Shown one piece after another: positions 23,478 to 32,095 of a DNA stretch of 64,000 nt (the stretch's first letter is position 1; each line of letters begins with the position of its first letter). The position numbers and the translations under genes are program-made. A model generated the notes under the pieces. That model was given only the letters and a program-made list of their open reading frames with translations. It had not been told where the DNA came from and searched no databases. Source of the DNA: Geodermatophilus marinus (GTDB lineage Bacteria > Actinomycetota > Actinomycetes > Mycobacteriales > Geodermatophilaceae). Location of the stretch: positions 1 to 64,000 of the forward strand of contig NZ_QVQH01000017.1 of assembly GCF_003428645.1 (NCBI RefSeq). The letters run 5' to 3'.

Positions 23478-24632
23478 GTGGGCATCCGGGCGCGCGTGTG
23501 GCCGGGGCTGCGCCGGCGCGGCGTGGCCCTGGAGGTCCTCATCGCCCTGCTGTCGGGCCTCAGCGTGGCCGCGGGCGCCGGCACGCCGGACGCCGTCCTC
23601 CCCGACGCGCTGCTCGCCGTCGGCGCCGGGGTCCTGGCGCTGCTGCTCCTGCTGCTGCGCCGCCGCGCACCGCTGGTCCCCTTCGCCGCGGCCGTGCTGC
23701 TCACCGCGGGTTCGCCGGCGGTGATCGCCGCGCTGCCGTTCAGCGCCTACGCGATGGGCCGGTGGGAGGACCGGTGGCCGGTGCGGTGGGCCGCCGCGGT
23801 CGTCGCCGCGGTGGCGCTCTTCCAGCCGTGGAGCCCCGGCACCTGGCAGGACGTCGCCGGCGCCGTGGGCAACCTCGGGTTGGCGGTGCTCCTGCCGGGC
23901 GCGGTCGGCGCCTGGGTGCGGACCCGCGCCGAGCTCATGACCGCGCTGACCGAGCGGGCCGAGCGGGCCGAGGCCGAGCGCGAGCTGCTGGCCCGGGACG
24001 CCGTCCTGACCGAGCGGACCCGCATCGCCCGCGAGATGCACGACGCGGTCGGCCACCGGGTGAGCCTCATGGTGCTGCAGGCCGGCGCGATCGAGGTCGC
24101 CGCCGGGGACCCGGCCCGGGTCGAGCAGCTGGCCGCCCAGGTGCAGACCGCCGGGCGGCAGGCGCTGGAGGAGCTGCGCCAGATGGTCGGCGTCCTCCGC
24201 GGCGGGGAGGCCGGCGAGGCCGCGCCGCGGGGCCCGCAGCCGGGCCTGGCGGACCTGCCCGCGCTGGTCCGCGACGCCCGGGACGCGGGCCTGCCGGTGG
24301 AGCTCGCCGGGTCCGCGACGGGGCCGGTCGACCCCGCGGCGGGCCGGGCGGCCTACCGCATCGTGCAGGAGGCGCTGACCAACGCCGGCAAGCACGCCCC
24401 CGGGGCACCGGTCACGGTGGCCGTCGAGCAGCCCGGCGGCGAGCTGCTCGTCCGCGTGGTCAACCGGGCCCCGGCCGCCGTCCCCGAGGCCCCGGTCTCC
24501 GGCGGCTACGGGCTGGTGGGGCTGGCCGAGCGGGTGCGCACGCTGGGCGGCCGCTTCCGGGCCGAGCCGCGGCTGGACGGCGGGTTCGTGGTGGAGGCGG
24601 TCCTGCCCGCCGGACCGGACGGGAGATCATGA
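23478..24632 (+). CDS. Sensor histidine kinase, NarL/DesK type
   Basis: A 384-residue kinase with hydrophobic segments between about 16 and 145, a short coiled-coil, and a HisKA_3 dimerisation domain with the phospho-acceptor H188 (IAREMHDAVGHR). The HATPase domain shows YRIVQEALTNAGKHAP (N box) and GGYGLVGLAERV (G box). No large extracellular domain is seen, so it probably senses the membrane or the transporter. The stop overlaps the response-regulator ATG. It diverges from the ABC exporter at 22419-23294, its likely target. Confidence 0.92.
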   Translation: MGIRARVWPGLRRRGVALEVLIALLSGLSVAAGAGTPDAVLPDALLAVGAGVLALLLLLLRRRAPLVPFAAAVLLTAGSPAVIAALPFSAYAMGRWEDRWPVRWAAAVVAAVALFQPWSPGTWQDVAGAVGNLGLAVLLPGAVGAWVRTRAELMTALTERAERAEAERELLARDAVLTERTRIAREMHDAVGHRVSLMVLQAGAIEVAAGDPARVEQLAAQVQTAGRQALEELRQMVGVLRGGEAGEAAPRGPQPGLADLPALVRDARDAGLPVELAGSATGPVDPAAGRAAYRIVQEALTNAGKHAPGAPVTVAVEQPGGELLVRVVNRAPAAVPEAPVSGGYGLVGLAERVRTLGGRFRAEPRLDGGFVVEAVLPAGPDGRS

Positions 24633-25291
24633 GCGACATCCGGGTGCTGCTGGTCGACGACGAGGAGCTGGTGCGCTTCGGCCTGCGCACCGTGCTGGAG
24701 TCGGTGGGCGGGTTCGAGGTGGTCGGGGAGGCCGGGGACGGCGCCGCCGGGGTGCGGGCCGCCCGGGAGCTGCGGCCCGACGTCGTGCTCACCGACATCC
24801 GGATGCCGGGCGTCGACGGGCTGGAGGCGACGCGGCAGATCCTGGCGCTGCCGGACCCGCCGCAGGTCGCCGTCCTCACGACCTTCCACCTCGACGAGTA
24901 CGTCTACGCGGCGCTCGCCGCCGGAGCGGCCGGGTTCCTGCTCAAGGACACCCCGCCGCGGGAGATCGCCGCCGCCGTGCGCGCGGTGGCCGACGGCACC
25001 GCCGCGCTCTCCCCCGCCGTGACCGCGGCGCTCATCGACTCCTACGTCGACCGGCGGGCCGCCCCCCGCCGGGCCGCCGCGCAGCAGCGGGTGGCCGCCC
25101 TGTCGGAGCGGGAGCGCGAGGTGCTGCGCCTGCTGGGGACCGGCGAGCCGAACGCCGGGATCGCCGGCCGGCTGTTCGTCAGCGAGGCGACGGTCAAGAC
25201 CTACGTCTCCCGGCTGCTGACCAAGCTCGAGCTCGCCAACCGCACCCAGGCGGCGATCCTCGCCCACGAGGCCGGCCTGCTCGAGGGCTGA
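24629..25291 (+). CDS. LuxR/NarL-family response regulator
   Basis: A 220-residue two-domain regulator. The receiver domain (1-120) has acidic D10/D11, the phosphorylated D56 (VLTDIRMPG), T/S at LTTF and K near 105 (FLLKD). The C-terminal GerE-type helix-turn-helix reads LSEREREVLRLLGTGEPNAGIAGRLFVSEATVKTYVSRLLTKL. ATGA overlap with the kinase gene gives a coupled two-component system. It probably controls the divergent ABC transporter operon. Confidence 0.94.
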   Translation: MSDIRVLLVDDEELVRFGLRTVLESVGGFEVVGEAGDGAAGVRAARELRPDVVLTDIRMPGVDGLEATRQILALPDPPQVAVLTTFHLDEYVYAALAAGAAGFLLKDTPPREIAAAVRAVADGTAALSPAVTAALIDSYVDRRAAPRRAAAQQRVAALSEREREVLRLLGTGEPNAGIAGRLFVSEATVKTYVSRLLTKLELANRTQAAILAHEAGLLEG

Positions 25292-25297
25292 CCGCGG

Positions 25298-26436
25298 TCA
25301 CCTCCCCAGCGCGGCGTACACCGCGGCCAGGTACGCCTCCGCCCGTGGCGAGCCGACGATGCCCGGCGCCATGCGGTTCATCACGTAGCTGGTCGTCACC
25401 CGGCGGTCGGTGTCCATGACGATCATCGAGCCGCCCCAGCCCCCCCAGAAGCAGGTCCGCCCCCCGGGCAGGTACGGCACGGCCCCCGAGGGCGCGAGCC
25501 CGAAGCCGATGCCGAACCGGAGCGGCACGCCCAGCACGAGGTCGACGCCGTCGGCCTGGACGTCGAAGACCAGGTCGAGCGTCTTCTCCGAGAGCAGCCG
25601 GACGTCGCCGGCCTGGCCGCCGAGCGACACCACCCGCATGACGTCGAGGACGCCCTTCGCGTTGCCGTGCCCGTTGAGCGCCCCCATGTCGGCGGCCCGC
25701 CAGGGGCCGTGTTGGCCTTGGCGGCGTCGGCCACCGGGCCGGTGAAGCAGCGCAGCATGGGGCTCGCCGGGTCCAGGGCGGCCAGGTCGAAGGGCAGCGG
25801 CGGCGGGGGGACGACGGGCGCGATGCGGTCGGCGTCCTCCTCGCGGGCACCGATCCGGAAGTCCGCGCCCAGCGGCGCGGCGAGCTCCTCGGCCACGTAC
25901 TGCCGCAGCGACCGGCCGTCGACGCGGCGCACCACCTCGCCGAGCAGGTGCCCCTGGTTCTGCGCGTGGTAGCCGGACGCCGTGCCGGGCTCCCACCAGG
26001 GGGCCTGGGTCGCCAGCCGGGCGACCGAGGTGTCCCAGTCGTACATCTCCTCGACGGTGAACGGCGGGTCCCACCCGGCGACGCCGGAGGTGTGCGCCAT
26101 CAGGTGCCGGACCAGGACGCCGTCCTTGCCGTTCGCGGCGAACTCGGGCCAGTACTCGGCGACCGGCGCGTGCACGTCGACCCGGCCCTGCTCGACCAGG
26201 GTGAGCACGGCCAGCGCGGTGACCGCCTTCGTCGTCGACCAGACGTTGACGATGGTGTCCCGGGTCCACGGCGTCGTGCGCGCCTCGTCGCGCCACCCGC
26301 CCCAGATGTCGACGACGGTCTCCCCGTCGACGTCGACGGCGATCGACGCGCCCAGCTCCTCGTCGTCGAGCTGGGCGGCGAGCGCGTCGCGCACCCCGCC
26401 GAACCGGTCGTGGACGGTCCCGTGGACCTCGGCCAT
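25298..26436 (-). pseudogene. Frameshifted serine hydrolase (class C beta-lactamase/EstB family)
   Basis: The N-terminal part (26436 down to about 25707) reads as an EstB-like serine hydrolase with the S-x-x-K nucleophile S67-TT-K70 (WSTTKAV) and the catalytic Tyr region SGYHAQNQG. Near 25701-25707, in a run of G/C, the frame is lost. The protein continues in another frame with WRAADMGALNGHGNAKGV to the end (YLAAVYAALGR). Adding one base restores a 379-residue protein, the normal length. Either this is a true one-base deletion or a sequencing error in a homopolymer. ATG at 26436. No partner gene is evident. Confidence 0.85.
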
Positions 26437-26506
26437 GGCGCTCTCCCGGGGTACCGGCACGGCCCCGATGCCGCGCCGGCGGGATCAGACCACGGCCCGA
26501 GCCGCC

Positions 26507-26560
26507 CGGGCAACGCCCGCGGGCGCCCCGAACCGGGCAACGCCCGCGGGCGCCCCGAAC
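26507..26560. repeat. 27-bp direct tandem duplication
   Basis: Two exact, adjacent copies of a 27-bp unit beginning CGGGCAACGCCCGCGGGCGC. Each unit contains a short GGGC...GCCC hairpin. It lies in the 327-bp non-coding gap between the serine hydrolase and monooxygenase genes. Confidence 0.85.
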
Positions 26561-26565
26561 CGGCG

Positions 26566-26635
26566 GTGATCATGGGGATCTCGCCGGCCCGGGCGGCGTG
26601 GCGTCGCGTGTCACCGGCAAGAAGCCCATGATCAC
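26566..26635. repeat. Inverted repeat with GTGATCATGGG arms
   Basis: GTGATCATGGG (26566-26576) and CCCATGATCAC (26625-26635) are perfect inverted copies. Similarity extends a few bases on each side, with a loop of about 48 nt. The right arm runs into the 24-bp tandem array. Confidence 0.7.
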
Positions 26636-26750
26636 GGCGGGAGGAGGCGGTCAGGTCACGGCGGGAGGAGGCGGTCAGGTCACGGCGGGAGGAGGCGGTC
26701 AGGTCACGGCGGGAGGAGGCGGTCAGATCACGGCGGAGGGGGCGGTCGGG
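26631..26750. repeat. 24-bp tandem repeat array
   Basis: Units start at 26631, 26655, 26679 and 26703 with sequence RTCACGGCGGGAGGAGGCGG plus TCAG. A fifth, degenerate unit occupies 26727-26750. The array is a minisatellite-like element ending 13 bp before the stop of the monooxygenase gene. It is not CRISPR because there are no spacers. Confidence 0.9.
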
Positions 26751-26763
26751 CGGGAGGGGACGG

Positions 26764-27753
26764 TCAGGCCGCGACGGTCTCCATCGCCTCGGCGGTGAGC
26801 CGGGCCGAGCGCAGCCGGCCCTCCACGCCGGGCACCTGGTGGGCGACGACCAGCTCGTCGGCGTCGGCCTCGCGGGCGAACGCGGTCAGCTGCTCCCGGA
26901 CCTCGGCGGGGGTGCCGAGGGCGGTGTGCGTGAGCATGGTGTCCACGTGCCGGCCGGCACCGGAGGAGAGCAGCAGCTCGGCCTCGTCGTCGGAGAGCGA
27001 CCGGCCCTGCCCGAACAGGCCCACGGCCAGGTTCCGGCGGACGGCGGCGTACGCGTCCTCCGCGGCGGCACGGCTGTCGGTGGCCACGACGTTGACCCCG
27101 GCGATCACGTAGGGCTCCGCGAGCTGCTCGGAAGGCCGGAACTCCCGCCGGTAGGCCTCCACCGCCGGTCGCAGCATCGCGGGGGCGAAGTGCGAGGCGA
27201 AGGCGTACGGCAGGCCGAGTGCCGCGGCGAGGGTGGCGCCGAACATCGACGAGCCGAGCACGTAGAGCGGGACGTCGGAGCCCTTGCCCGGGATCGCGTC
27301 GACGCCGGGTACCCGCGACCGGCCGGTGAGGTAGCCCTGCAGCTCGAGCACGTCCTGCGGGAAGCGGTCGGCGGACGCCGGGTCGCGGCGCAGCGCGTAC
27401 GCGGTGTTCTGGTCCGACCCCGGTGCCCGGCCCAGCCCCAGGTCGATCCGGCCCGGGTACATGGCCTCGAGGGTGCCGAACTGCTCGGCGATGGTCAGCG
27501 GCGAGTGGTTGGGCAGCATGACGCCGCCGGCGCCGAGCCGGATCGTCGAGGTCCGCGCGCCGACGTGCGCGATGAGCACGCTGGTCGCCGACGAGGCGAT
27601 CGTCGGCATGTTGTGGTGCTCGGCGTACCAGACCCGCCGGTAGCCGGCCTCCTCCGCGGCCCGGGCCAGGGCGACGCTGGCCGCGATGCTGTCGGACGCG
27701 GTCCCGCCACGGGCGATCGGCGCCAGGTCGAGCACGGACAGGGGCAGGGTCAT
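26764..27753 (-). CDS. LLM-class flavin-dependent oxidoreductase (MsnO8-like)
   Basis: A 329-residue luciferase-like TIM-barrel monooxygenase that uses reduced FMN or F420. Typical blocks are [19 protein letters not shown] at the N-terminus, [58 protein letters not shown], and the C-terminal [24 protein letters not shown]. These are the MsnO8 subgroup signatures, whose substrates are mostly unknown. ATG at 27753 with GAGGAGCACCCGC just upstream. It is divergent from the EAL gene. Confidence 0.9.
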   Translation of the reverse strand: MTLPLSVLDLAPIARGGTASDSIAASVALARAAEEAGYRRVWYAEHHNMPTIASSATSVLIAHVGARTSTIRLGAGGVMLPNHSPLTIAEQFGTLEAMYPGRIDLGLGRAPGSDQNTAYALRRDPASADRFPQDVLELQGYLTGRSRVPGVDAIPGKGSDVPLYVLGSSMFGATLAAALGLPYAFASHFAPAMLRPAVEAYRREFRPSEQLAEPYVIAGVNVVATDSRAAAEDAYAAVRRNLAVGLFGQGRSLSDDEAELLLSSGAGRHVDTMLTHTALGTPAEVREQLTAFAREADADELVVAHQVPGVEGRLRSARLTAEAMETVAA

Positions 27754-27780
27754 GCGGGTGCTCCTCGGTTCCGGCGTCGG

Positions 27781-27804
27781 TGCGCGCGGGGCACCCCGCG
27801 CGCA
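27781..27804. repeat. Strong hairpin in a divergent intergenic region
   Basis: TGCGCGCGGGG (27781-27791) and its exact complement (27794-27804) are separated by two bases. It lies between divergent genes, 28 bp upstream of the monooxygenase start. A terminator is therefore unlikely. It may be an operator or an mRNA-leader hairpin. Confidence 0.6.
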
Positions 27805-27941
27805 CGGTCTGCCCGCTGCAACCGGCCCCGCGGCCGGCTCCTTCCCGGCGGCCGCCCGCCCCGGAGGGGTGAACCGCCCCACGCCGGCGCTCCAGCAGGA
27901 CACCCGGACGGCCGAGAGGGGGGTGGACGAGAGGGGGCACC

Positions 27942-29162
27942 ATGCGCAGACAGCGCACGGCAGCCGAGGAGCAGATCGCCGAGCTGCTGGTCACGGCCAA
28001 GAGGTCCCTGCACCTGTCGGTGGCCTTCCTCAGCCGGCTCGACGGCACCACCCAGCACCTGGAGGTGGTCGAGTCCTCGGTGCCGCTGCTCGTGCAGGAG
28101 AAGGCCCGGGTCCGCCAGGACACGTCCTTCTGCCAGGCCATCCTCGACGGGCGGCTGCCCACCGTCATCCCCGACGTGAAGCGGTTCCCGGCAGCCATGG
28201 CGCTGCCGTCCGCCCGGATCCCCCGGATCCGCAGCTACGTCTCCACGCCGGTGACGCTCTCCGACGGCACCCTCTACGGCACCTTCTGCGCCTTCGGCTT
28301 CACCTCCGACAAGGAGCTGGGCAGGCGTGACGAGGCCCTCATGGAGGTCCTCGCCTCCGCCGCCTCGGTGATCATCGAGCCGGAGGTCCGGGCGCAGCAG
28401 GAGCGGGACGCGGTCGAGGGGCGGCTGGGACCGGTCGTCGAGGCCGGGGGCCCCGTGGTCGCGCTGCAGCCGATCGTCGACCTGGCCAGCGGCCGGCGGG
28501 TGGGCGCCGAGGCGTTGTCCCGGTTCCCCGCGGAGTGGGGTCTGGCACCGGACGTGGTGTTCGAGCAGGCCCACCGCATCGGCTGGGGGCACCGGATGGA
28601 GTTGCTCGCCCTCGCCGGCGCCGCCGCCCACCTGGAGCGGGTCGGCGGCTACGTGGCGATGAACGTCTCCCCCGCGACCCTGCTGCGGCCGGAGTGCGCC
28701 GACCTGCTCCGCGGCCTGCCCCTGGACCGCGTGCTGCTCGAGCTCTCCGAGCACGAGGCGGTCGAGGACTACGACGCGCTGGCCGCGGCGCTGGGCCCGT
28801 TCCGGGCCGCCGGCATGCGGCTGGCCATCGACGACGTCGGGGCCGGGTTCTCCTCGCTGCGGCACATCGTGGTCACCTCGCCCGACGTCATCAAGCTCGA
28901 CCGCAGCGTGGTGACCGGCCTGGGCGCGGACCCGGTGCTGTCCACGCTGGTCTCCTCGCTGGTCACCTTCGGCCGCGGCTGCGGTGCCGCGGTCGTCGCC
29001 GAGGGGGTGGAGACCGCGGAGGACGCCGCGTCGCTGCTCGCCCTGGGCGTCGACCTGGGCCAGGGCTGGTTCTTCGGCCGGCCCGGCCCGCCGGAGGCGC
29101 TGGACGCCGCCGGCCCCGCGGTACCCGCGGTCCGCGAACCGGTCGTCCCGGTCAGCCGCTGA
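27942..29162 (+). CDS. GAF-EAL protein, putative c-di-GMP phosphodiesterase
   Basis: A 406-residue cytosolic protein with an N-terminal GAF sensor (about 8-150) and a C-terminal EAL domain (about 165-390). Catalytic motifs look intact: E190-A-L (GAEALSRF), N241 (MNVSP), [16 protein letters not shown] with a Val in place of the usual Phe, PDVIKLDRS, and AEGVET. It probably hydrolyses c-di-GMP in response to a small-molecule or redox signal at the GAF domain. No GGDEF domain is attached. ATG at 27942 follows GAGAGGGGG. The 3' end overlaps the convergent DHFR-like gene by 11 bp. Confidence 0.9.
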   Translation: MRRQRTAAEEQIAELLVTAKRSLHLSVAFLSRLDGTTQHLEVVESSVPLLVQEKARVRQDTSFCQAILDGRLPTVIPDVKRFPAAMALPSARIPRIRSYVSTPVTLSDGTLYGTFCAFGFTSDKELGRRDEALMEVLASAASVIIEPEVRAQQERDAVEGRLGPVVEAGGPVVALQPIVDLASGRRVGAEALSRFPAEWGLAPDVVFEQAHRIGWGHRMELLALAGAAAHLERVGGYVAMNVSPATLLRPECADLLRGLPLDRVLLELSEHEAVEDYDALAAALGPFRAAGMRLAIDDVGAGFSSLRHIVVTSPDVIKLDRSVVTGLGADPVLSTLVSSLVTFGRGCGAAVVAEGVETAEDAASLLALGVDLGQGWFFGRPGPPEALDAAGPAVPAVREPVVPVSR

Positions 29163-29787
29163 CCTCGTCGTACTCGGGCCCCACCGCGCCGGTCCGCAGC
29201 TCACCGGCCCGCCGGTAGGTCAGCAGCAGCACGCCGGTCGGCGTGACCTCGTGCGCGGTCAGCTCCCACCCACCGGGCACGGCACCGCTACCGAACAACC
29301 GCTTGCCCTCCCCCACGACCACCGGTGCGACGACCAGCCGCAGCTCGTCGACGAGGTCGGCGCGCAGCAGCGTCTGGAGCAGCCCGGGCGAACCGTGCAC
29401 CTGCAGCTCGCCGCCGTCGGTGGCCGTGAGGGCGCGCACGGCCTCGACGACGTCCCCCTCGACGAGCCGGGAGCCCGACCAGTCGAGGGTGGTCAGCGTG
29501 CGCGAGGCCACGTGCTTGGGCTTGGTGTTCAGCCCGGCGGAGACCGCGTCCCCCTCCACGGGCACCTGCGGCCAGGCGGCGGCGAAGATCTCGTAGGTGC
29601 CGCGGCCGAGCAGGAAGTCCTGGGCGCCGCCGAACCAGGCGTCCATCCGCGCACCGAGCGTCTCGTCGTAGTGCGGGACCAGCCAGCCGCCGGCGCGGAA
29701 GCCGCCGGAGGTGTCCTCGTCCGGTCCGCCGGGGGCCTGGCAGACCCCGTCCATCGTCAGGAACATCGTGGCGACGAGCGGTCGCAT
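29152..29787 (-). CDS. Dihydrofolate reductase-like (RibD C-terminal domain) family protein
   Basis: A 211-residue protein of the DHFR/RibD_C superfamily common in actinobacteria. Landmarks are MFLTMDGVCQAPGG at the N-terminus, FLLGRGTYEIFAAAWPQ, KHVASRTLTTLDWSGSRLV, the nucleotide-site GELQVHGSPGLLQTLL, and LVVAPVVVGEGKRLF. It probably reduces a pterin-like or other small molecule with NADPH, but the substrate of these stand-alone proteins is unknown. ATG at 29787 follows GGGAGGAC. Confidence 0.87.
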   Translation of the reverse strand: MRPLVATMFLTMDGVCQAPGGPDEDTSGGFRAGGWLVPHYDETLGARMDAWFGGAQDFLLGRGTYEIFAAAWPQVPVEGDAVSAGLNTKPKHVASRTLTTLDWSGSRLVEGDVVEAVRALTATDGGELQVHGSPGLLQTLLRADLVDELRLVVAPVVVGEGKRLFGSGAVPGGWELTAHEVTPTGVLLLTYRRAGELRTGAVGPEYDEVSG

Positions 29788-30072
29788 GGTGGGTCCTCCC
29801 GCGTCATGGGCGGATCCGGCGACCCGCCCCCGGAGCACAGACCCGGCACGGGCGCCGTTCTCATCGCCGCGTCCCACCCGGAGGGGGGACCGCGCACCGG
29901 CGGTGCGTCGATCATCTAGTGACTCAGCGTGACGGCGCGGCGGGCGTCCCCCAGACCTGGGGAGTCCCAGGACACGCCCGGTGCGTGTCTCATCGCCGTG
30001 CCCGCCGGACCGCGACGGGCACGGACGGCGCCGGTGCCCGGTTCCGCCCGCCGACGGACACGGGGGTCCACG

Positions 30073-31191
30073 ATGAAGCGCACCACCAGCCTGCTCACCA
30101 CCGGGGCCCTGGGCCTCGGGTCCTTCGCCCTGCTCAGCACCGTCGCACCCGGCATCGCCGGTGCCAACGGCTGCGGCGTCACCACCCTGGACCTGGCGCA
30201 GCTCGAGGCGTCCTTCTCCAGCCCGCTGTCGGGGGTGGGGGGCGGGGCCACCGCGGAGATGCTGCCCGACGGGCTGCGGCTCACCACGCCCGCCGACGAC
30301 CCCGACGCGGAGGCCTACGCCGCGTACTTCATGGACGGGCTGCAGATCCCGCTGGCCGAGGCCACCGCCCAGTCGAACTTCGTCCTCGACGCCACCCTGG
30401 CCGCAGGTCAGCCGATCGCGAACCACCCCACGTACGAGCTCTACCTCGACCTCGACGCCACCGACGGGATCGACCCCGACGAGGCCCTGCTCGTGTACTG
30501 GCAGCCGGCCGCCGGCGACCCGGACGGTATCTGGTGGAGCGCCTTCGGCCCGCTCAGCGAGCTCGACCCGGAGAGCATCGAGGGCACCGACGAGGCCACC
30601 CTCGTCGACGTCAGCGCCGCCTACCCGACCGCCACGATCACCGCCTTCGGCTTCCAGCTCCTCTACCAGGCCGGCGCCGACGTGACCGTCCACGGCCTGA
30701 CCTTCGGCTGCAACGACTTCGTGCTCGGCTCGGGCCCGGTCGACCCCGTCAACGAGCCGCCGACCGCCGCCTTCACCGCCACCGGCGACGGCACCGCCCG
30801 GACGTTCACCGCGACGGCGTCGGACCCCGACGGCACGGTCGAGCGCTACACCTGGGACTTCGGTGACGGGTCGGCGCCGGTCGACGGGGGTGCCGAGATC
30901 AGCCACACCTACGCCGCCTCGGGCAGCTACACCGTCACCCTCACCGTCGCCGACGACGCCGGCGCCGAGTTCTCGACCCAGCTGGCGGTCACCGTGACCG
31001 TCCCGGGCACCGGGGGGCCGACCGACCCGACCGACCCGACCGACCCGGCGGACCCGACCGAGTACGGCAGCCCGCTGCCGAACACCGGTGCCGACGTGCT
31101 CGGCCTGGCCGCGATCGGCGGCCTGGTCCTCGCCGGTGGTGGCGCCGGCCTCGTCGCCAGCCGCCGCCGCCGCGCCGGCTCGGCCTCCTGA
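30073..31191 (+). CDS. Secreted PKD-domain protein with LPNTG sorting signal
   Basis: A 372-residue surface protein. A signal peptide (KRTTSLLTTGALGLGSFALLSTVAPGIAGA) precedes a beta-rich N-terminal domain of unknown function (about 35-220). A PKD domain follows (about 228-310; YTWDFGDGSAPVDGG). The tail has a TDPTDP repeat stalk and LPNTG at about 336-340, a hydrophobic segment and RRRRAG. The LPNTG tail and the sortase directly downstream predict covalent anchoring to the cell wall. ATG at 30073 is preferred over an earlier in-frame GTG, which would precede the signal peptide by 48 residues. Confidence 0.9.
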   Translation: MKRTTSLLTTGALGLGSFALLSTVAPGIAGANGCGVTTLDLAQLEASFSSPLSGVGGGATAEMLPDGLRLTTPADDPDAEAYAAYFMDGLQIPLAEATAQSNFVLDATLAAGQPIANHPTYELYLDLDATDGIDPDEALLVYWQPAAGDPDGIWWSAFGPLSELDPESIEGTDEATLVDVSAAYPTATITAFGFQLLYQAGADVTVHGLTFGCNDFVLGSGPVDPVNEPPTAAFTATGDGTARTFTATASDPDGTVERYTWDFGDGSAPVDGGAEISHTYAASGSYTVTLTVADDAGAEFSTQLAVTVTVPGTGGPTDPTDPTDPADPTEYGSPLPNTGADVLGLAAIGGLVLAGGGAGLVASRRRRAGSAS

Positions 31192-31205
31192 CCGCACCCG
31201 CTGCC

Positions 31206-31235
31206 CCCGCCCGCCGGTCCCGACCGGCGGGCGGG
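31206..31235 (+). terminator. Hairpin between LPNTG protein and sortase genes
   Basis: CCCGCCCGCCGGTC (31206-31219) pairs perfectly with 31222-31235 across a two-base loop. It starts 15 bp after the stop and ends 24 bp before the sortase ATG. It may terminate most transcripts so that substrate is made in excess over sortase. Confidence 0.65.
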
Positions 31236-31258
31236 CGGCCCGTCGGTCGGGGGGACCG

Positions 31259-31918
31259 ATGATCCGCAGGCTCGTCCACGGGCTCTCCGAGCTGGCCGTC
31301 ACCGCCGGTGCGGTGCTGCTGCTCCTCGTCGTCCACGAGGTCTGGATCACCGACCTGTTCAGCGACGGGGCGCAGGAGCAGGTCGCCGAGGAGCTGCGGG
31401 AGGAGTGGTCCCGCCCCGGCGCCGGTCCCGCCGGCCCGGCCCTCGGGGAGGGCTTCGCCTTCCTGCACGTCCCCCGCTTCGGGTCCGACTGGACCCGGGC
31501 GGTCGTCGAGGGTGTCGACCCCGCCGAGCTCGACGAGGGCCCGGGCCACTACCCGGGGACGGCGATGCCCGGGGAGCAGGGCAATTTCGCCATGGCCGGC
31601 CACCGCGTCGGCCGGGGCAGCCCCTTCCTCGCCCTCGACGTCCTCCGGCCGGGTGATGCCGTGGTGGTGGAGACGGCGGACGCCTGGCACGTCTACCGGG
31701 TCACCACCACGTCGGTCGTCGACCCGTCCGAGAACCGGGTGGTCTCCCCCACTCCCGGGGGTCCGCCGGGAGGCCCGCCCACCGGGGCGTTCCTGACCAT
31801 GACCACCTGCCACCCGAAGTTCTCCACCCGGGAGCGGCTGGTGGTGCACGCCGAGCTGGAGGGCTCGGTCCCGAGGACCGACGCGCCGCAGGGTCCCGCG
31901 GCGCTGCAGGAGGTGTGA
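31259..31918 (+). CDS. Class E sortase
   Basis: A 219-residue membrane-anchored transpeptidase with an N-terminal transmembrane helix (about 11-32). The catalytic His is in FAMAGHRVG, the Cys in TMTTCHPKFSTRERL and the Arg in the same block (STRER). Class E sortases anchor proteins to peptidoglycan. They usually prefer LAxTG, but the adjacent substrate here has LPNTG. ATG at 31259. The gene lies 67 bp after the substrate gene and 3 bp before a small membrane-protein gene. Confidence 0.93.
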   Translation: MIRRLVHGLSELAVTAGAVLLLLVVHEVWITDLFSDGAQEQVAEELREEWSRPGAGPAGPALGEGFAFLHVPRFGSDWTRAVVEGVDPAELDEGPGHYPGTAMPGEQGNFAMAGHRVGRGSPFLALDVLRPGDAVVVETADAWHVYRVTTTSVVDPSENRVVSPTPGGPPGGPPTGAFLTMTTCHPKFSTRERLVVHAELEGSVPRTDAPQGPAALQEV

Positions 31919-31921
31919 GCG

Positions 31922-32074
31922 GTGTACGCGTGGATCTGGCGGCACCTGCCCGGCGGTACCGGCGTACGGGCGGGAACGGCCGTGCTGCTGGTGCTGGCGG
32001 TGGCGGCGCTGCTGCTGTTCGTCGTCTTCCCGGCGGTCTCCGAGCACGTGCAGGTGTGGCAGCCGTCCCTGTGA
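31922..32074 (+). CDS. Small membrane protein partnered with class E sortase
   Basis: A 50-residue protein, MYAWIWRHLPGGTGVRAG followed by a single hydrophobic helix (TAVLLVLAVAALLLFVVFPAV) and a short polar tail. The MY(A/G)WIWRHLPG start is typical of tiny proteins directly downstream of class E sortases in many actinobacteria. Their function is unknown. GTG at 31922 is 3 bp after the sortase stop, so it is co-translated. Automated pipelines may miss it because of its size. Confidence 0.8.
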   Translation: MYAWIWRHLPGGTGVRAGTAVLLVLAVAALLLFVVFPAVSEHVQVWQPSL

Positions 32075-32095
32075 CGTGCGCCGGAGCGCACCTGC

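Noticed and set aside
26631-26750. Possible CRISPR array
   Set aside because: The 24-bp units are directly adjacent with no unique spacers, and no cas genes are near.
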